From positions 41,401 through 105,400 of the forward strand of contig CALWZL010000003.1 of assembly GCA_944385995.1 (NCBI GenBank): 64,000 nt of DNA. The letters run 5' to 3'. Source of the DNA: an uncultured Faecalibacterium sp. (GTDB lineage: Bacteria > Bacillota > Clostridia > Oscillospirales > Ruminococcaceae). Positions 9,465 to 17,425 of the stretch are shown piece after piece. Made by a program: the position numbers and the translations under genes. Within the stretch, counting starts at the first letter, position 1. Each line of letters opens with the position of its first letter. A model generated the notes under the pieces. The model made no database searches and was not told the DNA's origin. It saw only the letters and a program-made list of their open reading frames with translations.

Positions 9465-9635
9465 TCACCACTTGCCGGTCTTGATGCGGCCCTCCACCAG
9501 GATCAGCAGGAACAGCACCGCTGCCACCAGCACCGCAAGCCATACCGGGCAGAACACCCACACCCAGGACCAGGCAATCAGGTCCAGGCATTTCAGCACA
9601 ATAAAAACCAGCGTCAGTGTCGCAATCATTCCCAT
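9465..9635 (-). CDS. Small two-helix membrane protein (Fragile-X-F-like annotation class)
   Basis: 56 residues from the ATG at 9635, which has GGAGG 8 bases upstream; the longer frame has no ribosome site. Two hydrophobic stretches (about residues 2-16 and 26-49) flank IAWSWVWVFCPVW, a tryptophan-rich turn that I associate with small Firmicute proteins commonly labelled transmembrane Fragile-X-F protein. Function is unknown for that group. It ends with a basic tail GRIKTGKW. The gene is alone between the efflux operon and sdpI. Confidence 0.65.
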   Translation of the reverse strand: MGMIATLTLVFIVLKCLDLIAWSWVWVFCPVWLAVLVAAVLFLLILVEGRIKTGKW

Positions 9636-9719
9636 ATCGGCTTCCTCCATTCCTTTGCATCCGGCTTGCTTGTTTGATGCTATGATAGCAGATTTTGCTG
9701 CGCGGTGCAAGGGCGGCCC

Positions 9720-10736
9720 TCACTGTCCCAGTTTGGCCGTCAGGGTTTGATAGAGGGACTCTGTCGAGGCCGGGTCGGGGCCGTTCAGGACAACGGTATG
9801 GCCGTCGACGCTGAGTACAATGCAGTCGTCACAGGAAGCGTAGGTATAGCGGGTGTAATTGCCGTAAGCGTCATTGGCAAAGGAGCCCATCAGCATCCGC
9901 AAATTTCCAAAGCCATAGGTGCGGGTCCCGGCCCCCGGCGCCGCGTCCCCTGTCTGGTAGGAGATGGCGTCGATGGCGTCATAGGACACCGTCAGGTCGG
10001 ACCAGTACCCGGTCTGAACCGTAAAGGAGGTGTCCCCAAAGTTCACTTCCAGGCTGCCTGCAAACAGGGTCCAGCCGACAAAGGCCATCACCGCCACCAG
10101 AATCACCAACCCGATGACTTTTTGCCGGGGGCTGGACGGACTCCGAACGGCGGTACCTGCCTGGAGCTGTTTCCGGTAGTAGAGATAGGAATAGACACAG
10201 GGCACCACGGCCGCCGCCACAATGGCTGCCGTAAACACCACCGCCATTGCCGCCGAGGGCAGCAGAGCCGCTATCATGCAGGCCAGACCTGCCGCCACCC
10301 ACACCTTGCCGCCAAAGCGATGGGTGACGTTCCAGTTTTCTTCATTTTCCAGGGTCCACTTGACTCGGATTCCGATGGTGGCATTCTGGCGGAATTTGGG
10401 CATATAGTTGCCGATCAGCAAGAACAGCAGGCCAAATCCCAGGTTCATTAGAATAAACATGAAATCTGCACCATCATACCCGCGCTGGAGACCTGCCACC
10501 ACCGCTCCCGACAACAGAGAAATTACCGGCAGCAGCCAGAAAACCAGCCCTATTGCTTTTTTGCTCTGACCCTGCCGGTTCCGCTTGTCGGCAAACACCA
10601 GCAGCAGGCACAGCCAATGGGCTGCCAGCAAAATCACCGCCTCCCATGCCATCCGCCAGCCCAGCAGGCCGGGCAGTAATATGACCAGAGACGAGACCGC
10701 CAGGCTGCTTTTATTCTCCGCCAGTATCTTTTTCAT
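9720..10736 (-). CDS. sdpI: SdpI-family membrane protein
   Basis: 338 residues with six or so membrane helices. The family core is clear at about residues 105-145: GNYMPKFRQNATIGIRVKWT followed by LENEENWNVTHRFGG, the SdpI signature. In Bacillus subtilis SdpI gives immunity to the SdpC killing peptide and also relays a signal to SdpR. Here the N-terminal DUF1648-like part is short and the C-terminal 150 residues form an extra soluble domain likely outside the membrane (EVNFGDTSFTVQTGYWSDL region), longer than the classical 207-residue SdpI. Its start lies inside sdpR (26-bp overlap), so the two are co-translated. Confidence 0.85.
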   Translation of the reverse strand: MKKILAENKSSLAVSSLVILLPGLLGWRMAWEAVILLAAHWLCLLLVFADKRNRQGQSKKAIGLVFWLLPVISLLSGAVVAGLQRGYDGADFMFILMNLGFGLLFLLIGNYMPKFRQNATIGIRVKWTLENEENWNVTHRFGGKVWVAAGLACMIAALLPSAAMAVVFTAAIVAAAVVPCVYSYLYYRKQLQAGTAVRSPSSPRQKVIGLVILVAVMAFVGWTLFAGSLEVNFGDTSFTVQTGYWSDLTVSYDAIDAISYQTGDAAPGAGTRTYGFGNLRMLMGSFANDAYGNYTRYTYASCDDCIVLSVDGHTVVLNGPDPASTESLYQTLTAKLGQ

Positions 10737-11004
10737 GGCCGGACTCTCCTTTCAAATCCGTAATCCAGAGCATCACTTCCTCCAAAACCGAGGCGTTCAG
10801 CTCATAATAGATATATTTGCCTTCCCGCCGGTCCCGAATCAGATCGGCTTCCTTGAGCACCGACAAGTGCCGCGAAACAGACGCCGCTGTCACCGGGAAG
10901 TGATCCGCAATCTCCCCCGCTGAAAGACATCCGTTTTTCAGCAGGTTCAGAATCTCCCGCCGGATCGGATCGGCCAGCGCCTTCAATGTCTGCTGTAAGC
11001 CCAA
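10711..11004 (-). CDS. sdpR: ArsR-family repressor SdpR
   Basis: 97 residues, a winged-helix ArsR protein of the SdpR branch: LKALADPIRREILNLLKNGCLS opens the domain, and the recognition helix is in TAASVSRHLSVLKEADLI, followed by the wing RREGKYIYYEL. There is no metal-binding cysteine pair, as in SdpR, which is controlled by titration to the membrane through SdpI. The immediate neighbour is sdpI, matching the known sdpRI operon, and a near-perfect 35-bp palindrome lies 26 bp upstream of the start as a candidate operator for autoregulation. Confidence 0.9.
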   Translation of the reverse strand: MGLQQTLKALADPIRREILNLLKNGCLSAGEIADHFPVTAASVSRHLSVLKEADLIRDRREGKYIYYELNASVLEEVMLWITDLKGESGHEKDTGGE

Positions 11005-11029
11005 GATTCATCCCGCCCTTTCTGTGCAC

Positions 11030-11064
11030 ATATAATTAACAATTAGCCTAATCGTTAATTATAT
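11030..11064 (-). promoter_or_regulatory. 35-bp palindromic operator upstream of sdpRI
   Basis: The left arm ATATAATTAACAATTAG and right arm CTAATCGTTAATTATAT are complementary except for one base, around a single central C. It is one of the most regular palindromes in the window, lies in the sdpR leader, contains TATAAT-like sequence and is the obvious site for SdpR. Confidence 0.8.
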
Positions 11065-11154
11065 GATATCACAAAGCCCCCGCCCTGTCAAGGAGCGGAG
11101 GCTTTCCGGTCCAGGCCTCCCGTCCGGGGAAGCCCTTCTGCATGCCCGCCGGAA

Positions 11155-11613
11155 TCAGTCGGCGGTGCCGTTTTGTTTTTCTTCTTCCAGACAGCGGTGA
11201 AAATCCTCCAGCATGGATGCCAGGGTGATGGCTTCCATGGTCTGGCGGATGGAATCTTCGATCTCCTGGTACGGCCTGCGCAGTACCGCGCGGATGTTGT
11301 GTGCCACCGGGCAGGGGCGGTCATCACAGGGATGAATCCCAATCAGGGATGACAGACCCTTTGGTTCCAGCGCACTATAAATCCGATACAAATTGATATC
11401 GGCCGGGTCCTGGCACAGTTCGGCGCCGCCGGTGCCCCGGGCAACTGAAATCAGGCCGGCCTTTTTCAGCGCACTGAGGATGGTACGGATGATGACCGGA
11501 TTGCAGCCGGTACTCTGGGCCAGCAAGGCGCTGGTCACTTTGGCCTTTCCCTTTGCTTCGTGGATGAAAATCAGACAGTGCACCGCAATCGAGCACTTCA
11601 TACTGAGCTGCAT
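11155..11613 (-). CDS. Rrf2-family transcriptional regulator
   Basis: 152 residues of the Rrf2 group (IscR, NsrR, CymR relatives). The winged helix is residues about 5-65: SIAVHCLIFIHEAKG, then LLAQSTGCNPVIIRTILSALKKAGLI and the wing RGTGGAELCQDP. Cysteines fall at CDDRPCPVAHNI, near where cluster-binding members have three Cys (Cys-X7-Cys-X5-Cys in NsrR/IscR); the spacing here is different, so cluster binding is unproven. It is divergent from a flavodoxin-ferredoxin gene, whose promoter carries two dyads, a likely target. Confidence 0.85.
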   Translation of the reverse strand: MQLSMKCSIAVHCLIFIHEAKGKAKVTSALLAQSTGCNPVIIRTILSALKKAGLISVARGTGGAELCQDPADINLYRIYSALEPKGLSSLIGIHPCDDRPCPVAHNIRAVLRRPYQEIEDSIRQTMEAITLASMLEDFHRCLEEEKQNGTAD

Positions 11614-11648
11614 GGCGTTTCCCCCTCTATGAATGGTTCAAAGTTTGA

Positions 11649-11717
11649 TGTAAAGATTGACTTTACACTCTGTCCGTGGTACACTGACCCTATAAGATGT
11701 AATTTCTTATCTTACAT
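11649..11717 (+). promoter_or_regulatory. Promoter of the flavodoxin-ferredoxin gene with two inverted repeats
   Basis: TTGACT at 11657-11662, 17-bp spacer, TACACT at 11680-11685. A perfect dyad TGTAAAG-ATTGA-CTTTACA (11649-11667) covers the -35 box and a second dyad ATGTAA-N9-TTACAT (11697-11717) lies just past the start point. The two share the core TGTAA, consistent with one dimeric repressor, most simply the divergent Rrf2 protein. Confidence 0.65.
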
Positions 11718-11781
11718 TCTATTGTACAACATCCATCGAAAAATGCAACCGAAATCTACATGGTAAAGAGAGTGTGCAGCT

Positions 11782-12543
11782 ATGAACATCACCGAACTGT
11801 ATTTCAGCCCCACCGGCGGCACCCAAAAGGCCGCCGACCTTCTGACCTCTGCCCTGGCAGGCCAAACCCAAACCGTCGATCTGTGTGACAGCCGCGCCGA
11901 TTTCAGCGCCGTATCCCTGACCCCAGAGGACCTTGCCGTCATTGCGGTGCCGTCTTATGGCGGCCGGGTCCCGGCCGTCGCCATCCAGCGCCTGTCCGCC
12001 GTCCATGGCAACGGCGCCGCTGCTATCTTGATGGTTGTCTACGGGAACCGGGCCTTTGAAGACACCATGGTCGAGCTGGAAGATGCCGCCAGACAGGCCG
12101 GTTTTCGGATTGCCGCAGGAGTTGCCGCGGTGGCGGAACATTCCATCGCCCGGCAGTTTGCCGCCGGACGCCCGGACGCTCAGGATCAGGCCCAACTGAC
12201 CGCCTTTGCCGCCCAAATCCGGCAGAAACTGGCTTCCGGTTCCTCCGCAGAGCCCGCCATTCCCGGCAACCGTCCCTATAAAAAGGCCGGCGGTTCCAGC
12301 ATGGTCCCGAAACCCACCAAAGATTGTGTCAGCTGCGGCCTCTGTGCCCAGAGCTGCCCGGTTCAGGCCATCGATCCGGCCGACCCCCAGAAGGTGGACG
12401 GCCACGCCTGCATTTCCTGTATGCGGTGTGTGAAAGTCTGCCCCCACGGCGCCCGGAAAGTCAATCCCCTGATGATGGCCGCCGTCAACACCATGCTCAA
12501 AAAGGTCTGCTCCGACCGAAAGGAAAATCAGCTGTTCCTCTGA
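11782..12543 (+). CDS. EFR1-type flavodoxin plus 2x[4Fe-4S] ferredoxin protein
   Basis: 253 residues. The N-terminal part is a flavodoxin fold: YFSPTGGTQKAAD binds the FMN phosphate, and AVIAVPSYGGRVPA and MVVYGNRAFEDT are the usual second and third FMN loops. The C-terminal part has two 4Fe-4S motifs, CVSCGLCAQSCP and CISCMRCVKVCP. This domain order is that of the EFR1 family of anaerobe electron carriers. It is a soluble redox protein; partner unknown. The divergent Rrf2 regulator suggests control by redox, iron-sulfur or NO stress. A terminator follows at 12631. Confidence 0.9.
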   Translation: MNITELYFSPTGGTQKAADLLTSALAGQTQTVDLCDSRADFSAVSLTPEDLAVIAVPSYGGRVPAVAIQRLSAVHGNGAAAILMVVYGNRAFEDTMVELEDAARQAGFRIAAGVAAVAEHSIARQFAAGRPDAQDQAQLTAFAAQIRQKLASGSSAEPAIPGNRPYKKAGGSSMVPKPTKDCVSCGLCAQSCPVQAIDPADPQKVDGHACISCMRCVKVCPHGARKVNPLMMAAVNTMLKKVCSDRKENQLFL

Positions 12544-12630
12544 GAAGGGTTGGACATCCCGGGGGCTTCTTTGCAGGAGCCTCTTTAAGGCACTGAAACC
12601 CGTCGTCGCTGCCATCCAGCCAACGCCCAG

Positions 12631-12663
12631 AACAGCAGGTCCATCCGGGCCTGCTGTTTTTTG
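12631..12663 (+). terminator. Intrinsic terminator of the flavodoxin-ferredoxin gene
   Basis: Perfect 9-bp stem AACAGCAGG / CCTGCTGTT with a 10-base loop followed by TTTTTTG. Confidence 0.85.
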
Positions 12664-12758
12664 TTGCCTCGGGTGGCTGATTTTGACCGAATTTGAATGG
12701 CATCTCGAAAAATTGGTGGATATGGCCAATTTTACGTCCAATCTTTGTCGGATTTAAC

Positions 12759-12799
12759 GATTGATTTTGATTGACTTTGGAAGTTTTTGGTGCTATACT
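12759..12799 (+). promoter_or_regulatory. fruRKA promoter with a tandem 10-bp repeat (candidate FruR operator)
   Basis: TTGACT at 12771-12776, 17-bp spacer, extended -10 TGCTATACT ending at 12799. GATTGATTTT and GATTGACTTT (12759-12778) are head-to-tail 10-bp copies that cover the -35 box. DeoR-family repressors often bind direct repeats, so this is the likely FruR site. Confidence 0.65.
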
Positions 12800-12906
12800 G
12801 AGCTCAAACAACCAAAACAAATCACAAGCCGGATGTCATCCAGTCATAATCAGCCAAAACCGTTCTATGGAGGATGTCCGCTTGGGAGTCAGAAAGGAGC
12901 ATCCAG

Positions 12907-13701
12907 ATGTTAGCGGAAGAACGGTTTGACAATATCCTCAAGATCCTGGCCCAAAGGCGTTCGGTGACGGTACAGGAACTGTGCGACGCGCTGGACGCCA
13001 GCGAATCCACCATCCGGCGGGATCTGATCCTGCTCCACCAACAGGGCAGACTCAACCGGGTCCACGGCGGGGCCACCCTCCCGGACAGCGCTTTCCTCAC
13101 CAACGAGGAGAGCATGTCGGCCAAGGAACACCAGGCTGTCGCCCAGAAGCAGAGCATTGGACGGATGGCCGCCACCTTTATCCACGCGGACGACTTCGTC
13201 TTTGTGGATGCGGGCAGCACCACCTTGCAGCTGGTCCACGCATTGCAGGGCCAGGCGCTGCGGGCCACCTTTGTGACCAACGGCATCGCCCACACCCGTC
13301 TGCTGGCCCAAAAAGGCTGTCGGGTCTACACCCTGGGCGGACAGGTCCGGCCCAGCACCGAGGCCGTGGTGGGGACCGCCGCCATGTCCAGCGTCGGCCG
13401 GTACAACTTCACCAAGGCTTTCATGGGAGCCAACGGGGTTTCCCTGGACAGCGGCTTCACCACCCCCGATGTGGAAGAGGCCGCCCTCAAAACACTGGCT
13501 GTCAGCCGCTCGATGGAGAGCTGGTTTTTGGTGGATGACTCCAAGTTCGGCAAAATTTACTCCGCCGTTATCTGCCCTCTCACCGATGCCGCTATTGTGA
13601 CCAACCATCTTCCCAACGAAAAGTATCGCCGGTACGTCCTGATTAAGGAAAGCGACGCGCCCGACAAATCCACCCATCAGGAAAAGGAGAGTCACCTATG
13701 A
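12907..13701 (+). CDS. fruR: DeoR-family fructose operon regulator
   Basis: 264 residues from the ATG at 12907, with AAAGGAG 7 bases upstream. The N-terminal DeoR helix-turn-helix is plain: RFDNILKILAQRRSVTVQEL followed by LDASESTIRRDLILLHQQG and the family wing RVHGGATL. The C-terminal DeoRC sugar-phosphate sensor has FVDAGSTTLQL and FMGANGVSLDSGFTTPD, as in FruR, which senses fructose 1-phosphate. It is first in a fruR-fruK-fruA operon and its stop overlaps the fruK start (ATGA). Confidence 0.9.
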   Translation: MLAEERFDNILKILAQRRSVTVQELCDALDASESTIRRDLILLHQQGRLNRVHGGATLPDSAFLTNEESMSAKEHQAVAQKQSIGRMAATFIHADDFVFVDAGSTTLQLVHALQGQALRATFVTNGIAHTRLLAQKGCRVYTLGGQVRPSTEAVVGTAAMSSVGRYNFTKAFMGANGVSLDSGFTTPDVEEAALKTLAVSRSMESWFLVDDSKFGKIYSAVICPLTDAAIVTNHLPNEKYRRYVLIKESDAPDKSTHQEKESHL

Positions 13702-14603
13702 TTTACACTGTCACCTTCAATCCGGCCATCGACTACGTCGTCCACCTGCCCGGCAGTCTGGAACTGGATGCCGTCAACCGCACCGTCCAGGAAGAATATC
13801 TCTTTGGCGGCAAGGGCATCAACGTCTCCAGTGTCCTCCGGGCGCTGGACTGTGACAACACCGCCCTGGGCTTTGTGGCCGGCCCCACCGGCCGCTGGCT
13901 GGAGGACGGTCTGCGGGACCAGGGGGTCAAGACCGATTTCATTCATCTGAACCAGGGCGTCACCCGCATCAACGTCAAGATCAAGGCCTCCGAGGAGACC
14001 GAGATCAACGGCATGGGCCCCCAGATCGGGGAAGCCGACATGGAACAGCTCTATGCCAAGCTGGACCAGCTGGGCAGCGGCGACGCGCTGGTGCTGGCCG
14101 GCAGCATTCCCTCCTGCCTCTCCGGTGACACCTACGAAAAGATTATGGCCCGGCTGGAAGGCCGCGGCGTTCGGATTGTGGTGGATGCCACCCGCGACCT
14201 GCTGGTCAACGTCTTGAAATACAAGCCCTTCCTCATCAAGCCCAACAACCACGAGTTGGGGGAGATTTTTGGCCGGGAACTGACCACCGACGCCGAGATC
14301 ACGGCATGCGCCGCCCTGCTCCAGAGCCGGGGCGCCCGGAATGTCCTGGTGAGCATGGCCGGAGACGGCGCCTTGCTGCTGGACGAAACCGGCAAGACCC
14401 ATCGGATGGGTGTGCCCAAGGGCAAGGTTCTGAACAGCGTGGGCGCCGGCGACAGCATGGTGGCCGGATTCCTGGCGGGCTACCTGCAAAAGGGCGACTA
14501 CAACTGGGCCCTCCGGCTGGGCACCGCCGCAGGCAGCGCCACCGCCTTCTCGCTGGGCCTGGCTACCCGGGAAAAGATTGAAGATCTGCTGACTACCTTC
14601 TGA
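13698..14603 (+). CDS. fruK: 1-phosphofructokinase
   Basis: 301 residues of the PfkB sugar kinase family. It phosphorylates fructose 1-phosphate to fructose 1,6-bisphosphate in the cytoplasm. FNPAIDYVVHL near the N-terminus, GGKGINVSSVLRALD at about residues 36-50 and the catalytic GAGDSMVAGFLAGY near residue 250 are the family motifs, with the base Asp in GAGDS. Length is typical. It sits between the regulator (4-base overlap) and the fructose PTS transporter (59-base gap), the classical fru arrangement; 1-phosphofructokinase rather than tagatose kinase is chosen from that context. Confidence 0.93.
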   Translation: MIYTVTFNPAIDYVVHLPGSLELDAVNRTVQEEYLFGGKGINVSSVLRALDCDNTALGFVAGPTGRWLEDGLRDQGVKTDFIHLNQGVTRINVKIKASEETEINGMGPQIGEADMEQLYAKLDQLGSGDALVLAGSIPSCLSGDTYEKIMARLEGRGVRIVVDATRDLLVNVLKYKPFLIKPNNHELGEIFGRELTTDAEITACAALLQSRGARNVLVSMAGDGALLLDETGKTHRMGVPKGKVLNSVGAGDSMVAGFLAGYLQKGDYNWALRLGTAAGSATAFSLGLATREKIEDLLTTF

Positions 14604-14662
14604 CCTCTGCTCTGTCGCAGAAGGCAGCCAGAGCTGTTTCAAATACTAAGGAGGAAATTTTT

Positions 14663-16579
14663 ATGCGGATTACCGAACTGTTTTCTGTTCAGGCCATCGC
14701 GCTGGACAGCACGGCAGCCGATCAGGCTGCGGTGATCGACACCCTGGTGGAACTGCAGTGCAAGCACGGCAACATCACCGACAAGGCCGCCTACAAGGCC
14801 GCCATCTATGCGCGGGAAAAAGAAGCCTCGACCTATGTGGACAACGGCATCACCGTCCCCCACGCCAAGGCCGCTTGCGTGACCCGGCCCAGTCTGGCCG
14901 TGCTGCGGCTGACCACCCCGGTGCAGTACAATCCCGAGGATGACAGCAAGAGCGATCTGTTCTTCATGATTGCGGCCCCCGAAAACGGCAGCCTCCATGT
15001 GGACATGCTGGCCCGGATGATGCAGATGCTGATGCACGAGGATTTCGTCGCCAAGCTGCGCGCCGCCAAGACGCCCCAGGAATTTCTGGATTTGATCGAT
15101 GCCCAGGAGCAGCAGCAATTCGGCAGCGAGAGCTTCACCCAGGAAAAGATCGGGCCCCAGGGCTACCGCATTCTGGCTGTTACCGCCTGTCCCACCGGCA
15201 TTGCTCACACCTATATGGCCGCTGAGGCCCTGGTCAAGGCGGGCGACAAGCTGGGCCTGCCCTGCAAGGTGGAGACCAACGGTTCGGGCGGCGCGAAAAA
15301 CATCCTGACCGCCGAGGAGATCGCCGCCTGCGACGGCATCATCGTGGCCGCCGACAAGAACGTTGAGACGGCACGTTTCGACGGCAAACCGGTTCTGTTC
15401 ACCCGGGTGGATGACGGCATCCACAAGCCCGAGGAACTGATCCAGCGGATCGAGAGCGGCGAAATTCCGGTCTTTCACGCCAAGGGCGGCAAGCCCGCCG
15501 CCGAGGCGACCGGCAACGACACCCTGGGCCACACCGTCTACAAGCACCTGATGAACGGCGTCTCCCACATGCTCCCCTTCGTGGTGGGCGGCGGCATCCT
15601 GATCGCGCTGGCCTTCCTGTTCGATGACTTCTCCATCGATCCCTCCAACTTCGGCATGAACACCCCGCTGGCCGCCTTCTTCAAGACGGTGGGCAACGCA
15701 GCCTTCAGCTACATGCTGCCCATCCTCTCGGCCTACATTGCCATGTCCATCGCGGACCGGCCGGGTCTGGCCGTCGGTTTTGTGGGCGGCGTCCTGGCCA
15801 TGAACGGTACCAGCTTCTCCGGCCTGCTGGAAGGCAGCACCACCGGCATCTCGGGCGGCTTCCTGGCCGCTCTGCTGGCTGGCTTTGTGGCCGGCTACCT
15901 GGTCAAGTTCCTGGAAAATATCACCGAAAAGCTCCCCAGCAGCGTGGACGGCATCCGGCCCATGCTGATCTATCCCCTGGGCGGTATGCTGGTGATGGGC
16001 ATCGTGATGTGCGCCATCAACCCCATTATGGGCCTCATCAATGAAGCCATCGCTGCCTGGCTGAACACCATGGGCGGCACCTCCAAGATTCTCCTGGGCG
16101 CCATCTGCGGCGGTATGATGAGCATCGACATGGGCGGCCCCTTCAACAAGGCTGCTTACGTCTTTGGCACCGCTGCCCTGTCCTCCGGCACCTATGACGT
16201 GATGGCCGCCGTCATGGTGGGCGGCATGGTTCCTCCCATCGCCATCGCCCTGTCCACCACCTTCTGCCCCAAGAAGTGGACCAGCGAGGAGCGGAAGAAC
16301 GGCTTTGTCAACTACATCATGGGCCTCTGCTTCATCTCGGAAGGCGCCATCCCCTTTGCCGCTACCGATCCTCTCCGCGTTCTGCCCAGCTGTGTGATTG
16401 GTTCGGCGGTTTCGGGTGCCCTCTCGATGCTCTTCAACTGCACCCTCCGCGCACCCCACGGCGGCATCTTCGTCTTCCCCGTGGTGGGCAATGCGCCCCT
16501 CTATGTGGTGGCTCTGGTGGCCGGCAGTGTGGTAGGCGCTGTCCTGCTGAGCCTGCTCAAGAAACCGGTCAAGGAGTAA
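14663..16579 (+). CDS. fruA: Fructose-specific PTS enzyme IIABC
   Basis: 638 residues, one polypeptide with IIA, IIB and IIC in order. IIA (about 1-150) has the phosphorylated His67 in TVPHAKA; IIB (about 165-265) has the phosphocysteine Cys176 in ACPTGIAHTYMAAEAL; IIC (about 285-630) is a membrane domain with repeated glycine-rich helices and ADRPGLAVGFVGG. The protein imports fructose and delivers fructose 1-phosphate to FruK. Start has AGGAGG 8 bases upstream. Two terminators follow. Confidence 0.95.
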   Translation: MRITELFSVQAIALDSTAADQAAVIDTLVELQCKHGNITDKAAYKAAIYAREKEASTYVDNGITVPHAKAACVTRPSLAVLRLTTPVQYNPEDDSKSDLFFMIAAPENGSLHVDMLARMMQMLMHEDFVAKLRAAKTPQEFLDLIDAQEQQQFGSESFTQEKIGPQGYRILAVTACPTGIAHTYMAAEALVKAGDKLGLPCKVETNGSGGAKNILTAEEIAACDGIIVAADKNVETARFDGKPVLFTRVDDGIHKPEELIQRIESGEIPVFHAKGGKPAAEATGNDTLGHTVYKHLMNGVSHMLPFVVGGGILIALAFLFDDFSIDPSNFGMNTPLAAFFKTVGNAAFSYMLPILSAYIAMSIADRPGLAVGFVGGVLAMNGTSFSGLLEGSTTGISGGFLAALLAGFVAGYLVKFLENITEKLPSSVDGIRPMLIYPLGGMLVMGIVMCAINPIMGLINEAIAAWLNTMGGTSKILLGAICGGMMSIDMGGPFNKAAYVFGTAALSSGTYDVMAAVMVGGMVPPIAIALSTTFCPKKWTSEERKNGFVNYIMGLCFISEGAIPFAATDPLRVLPSCVIGSAVSGALSMLFNCTLRAPHGGIFVFPVVGNAPLYVVALVAGSVVGAVLLSLLKKPVKE

Positions 16580-16630
16580 TCCCTAGGGCCTGAACCGCTG
16601 ACACGCTCCTTGACGAAAACCATACGATTC

Positions 16631-16658
16631 GGGGACCGGTCCGGCCGGTCCCCTTTTT
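16631..16658 (+). terminator. Intrinsic terminator of the fru operon
   Basis: Perfect 9-bp stem GGGGACCGG / CCGGTCCCC with a 5-base loop followed by TTTTT. Confidence 0.9.
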
Positions 16659-16664
16659 GATTGC

Positions 16665-16712
16665 AAAAACCGTCCGCACCGACAGAGCACAATGCCGGTG
16701 CGGACGGTTTTT
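16665..16712. terminator. Bidirectional terminator between fruA and the transposase fragment
   Basis: Perfect 12-bp stem CCGTCCGCACCG / CGGTGCGGACGG flanked by AAAAA on the left and TTTTT on the right. It can stop readthrough from fru and ends the minus-strand transposase gene. Confidence 0.85.
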
Positions 16713-16727
16713 ATGATCCGATGGATT

Positions 16728-17249
16728 TTATGCCATTTCCAGCTGAACCACTTCGGGGGCGCTGTCCTGGCTCTTCTGGGTCTTTTTCCCCGCAGAGGGC
16801 ACCACACGGACCAGAGCGGCGTCGGTCAGGGTGCCCGGCTTGAGGATCTGGCCATGTTCGGCCAGACGCCGGCGCAGCTCCACCGCAAACTGTCCATTCA
16901 GCCCATTTTTCTCCAGGAGGTGGCGGAACTTGAGCAGAGTGGTGGCATCCGGTACGCTGTCCTCGAGGAAGTCAATCCCCATAAACTTGCGCATGGCGTA
17001 ACTGTCATAAATGGTATCCTCTACCGCCGCAGCCGACAGGTGAAACCAATTTTGCAGCAGGTACATCCGCAGCATCTTTTCAATGCCGACCGGCGGGCGG
17101 CCCCGCAATCCCTGCGGATAATAGGGTTCAATGGCCGAAACCCATTCTTCCCAGGGTACCAGCTCATTCATGGTCTCCAGGAATCGATCCCGCCGGGTGC
17201 TCTTTTTCCGCCTGCTGTATTCCATGTCGCTGAACGTCAACTGACCCAT
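16728..17249 (-). CDS. IS5-group transposase, N-terminal domain only (truncated)
   Basis: 173 residues from the ATG at 17249 (GGAGG 8 bases upstream). It aligns by eye with IS5 InsH: GQLTFSDMEYSRRKK, RDRFLETMNELVPW, then IEPYYPQGLRGRPPVGIEKMLR (shown by key residues), VPDATTLLKFRHLLE and GTLTDA, which holds the first Asp of the DDE triad. After that the sequence ends in a short basic tail PSAGKKTQKSQDSAPEVV. Full enzymes are near 320 residues, so the second Asp and the Glu are missing and transposition is impossible. The frame is intact, has its own ribosome site and a strong terminator, so it may be an expressed DNA-binding remnant. Confidence 0.85.
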   Translation of the reverse strand: MGQLTFSDMEYSRRKKSTRRDRFLETMNELVPWEEWVSAIEPYYPQGLRGRPPVGIEKMLRMYLLQNWFHLSAAAVEDTIYDSYAMRKFMGIDFLEDSVPDATTLLKFRHLLEKNGLNGQFAVELRRRLAEHGQILKPGTLTDAALVRVVPSAGKKTQKSQDSAPEVVQLEMA

Positions 17250-17352
17250 TCTTTCTTCCTCCGCCGTCACTTTTTCTTATTATACTACAAATTTCTCAGT
17301 GTTGGCAGGGGAATTTGTCAATTCTTTCGGGAAATATCCTGCATTCAGCGGA

Positions 17353-17373
17353 AACGGGTTCGGCGAACCCGTT
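17353..17373. repeat. GC-rich 9-bp perfect hairpin AACGGGTTC-GGC-GAACCCGTT
   Basis: The arms at 17353-17361 and 17365-17373 match perfectly around a 3-base loop. It lies between the truncated transposase and the B3/B4 gene, has no T-tract on the plus strand, and could be a left-over insertion-element end or a hairpin just past the B3/B4 terminator. Confidence 0.4.
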
Positions 17374-17379
17374 CCAAAC

Positions 17380-17414
17380 AAAAAAGCCTGCCGCACTTGG
17401 GCAGCAAGCCTTTT
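17380..17414 (-). terminator. Probable terminator of the B3/B4-domain gene
   Basis: On the minus strand GGCTTGCTGCC and GGCAGGC form an imperfect stem followed by TTTTTTG. Confidence 0.55.
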
Positions 17415-17425
17415 CCTATGCCATT

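Larger units (their letters stand above)
12544..12906 (+). other. Intergenic region between the ferredoxin gene and fruR
   Basis: Holds a terminator (12631-12663) and the fru promoter with tandem repeats (12759-12799). The remaining sequence is AT-rich and shows no credible gene. Confidence 0.6.

Noticed and set aside
14639-16459. 606-codon minus-strand open frame opposite fruA
   Set aside because: It is the antisense of a clear PTS gene; the product is Gly/His/Asp-rich nonsense produced by high-GC codon use.
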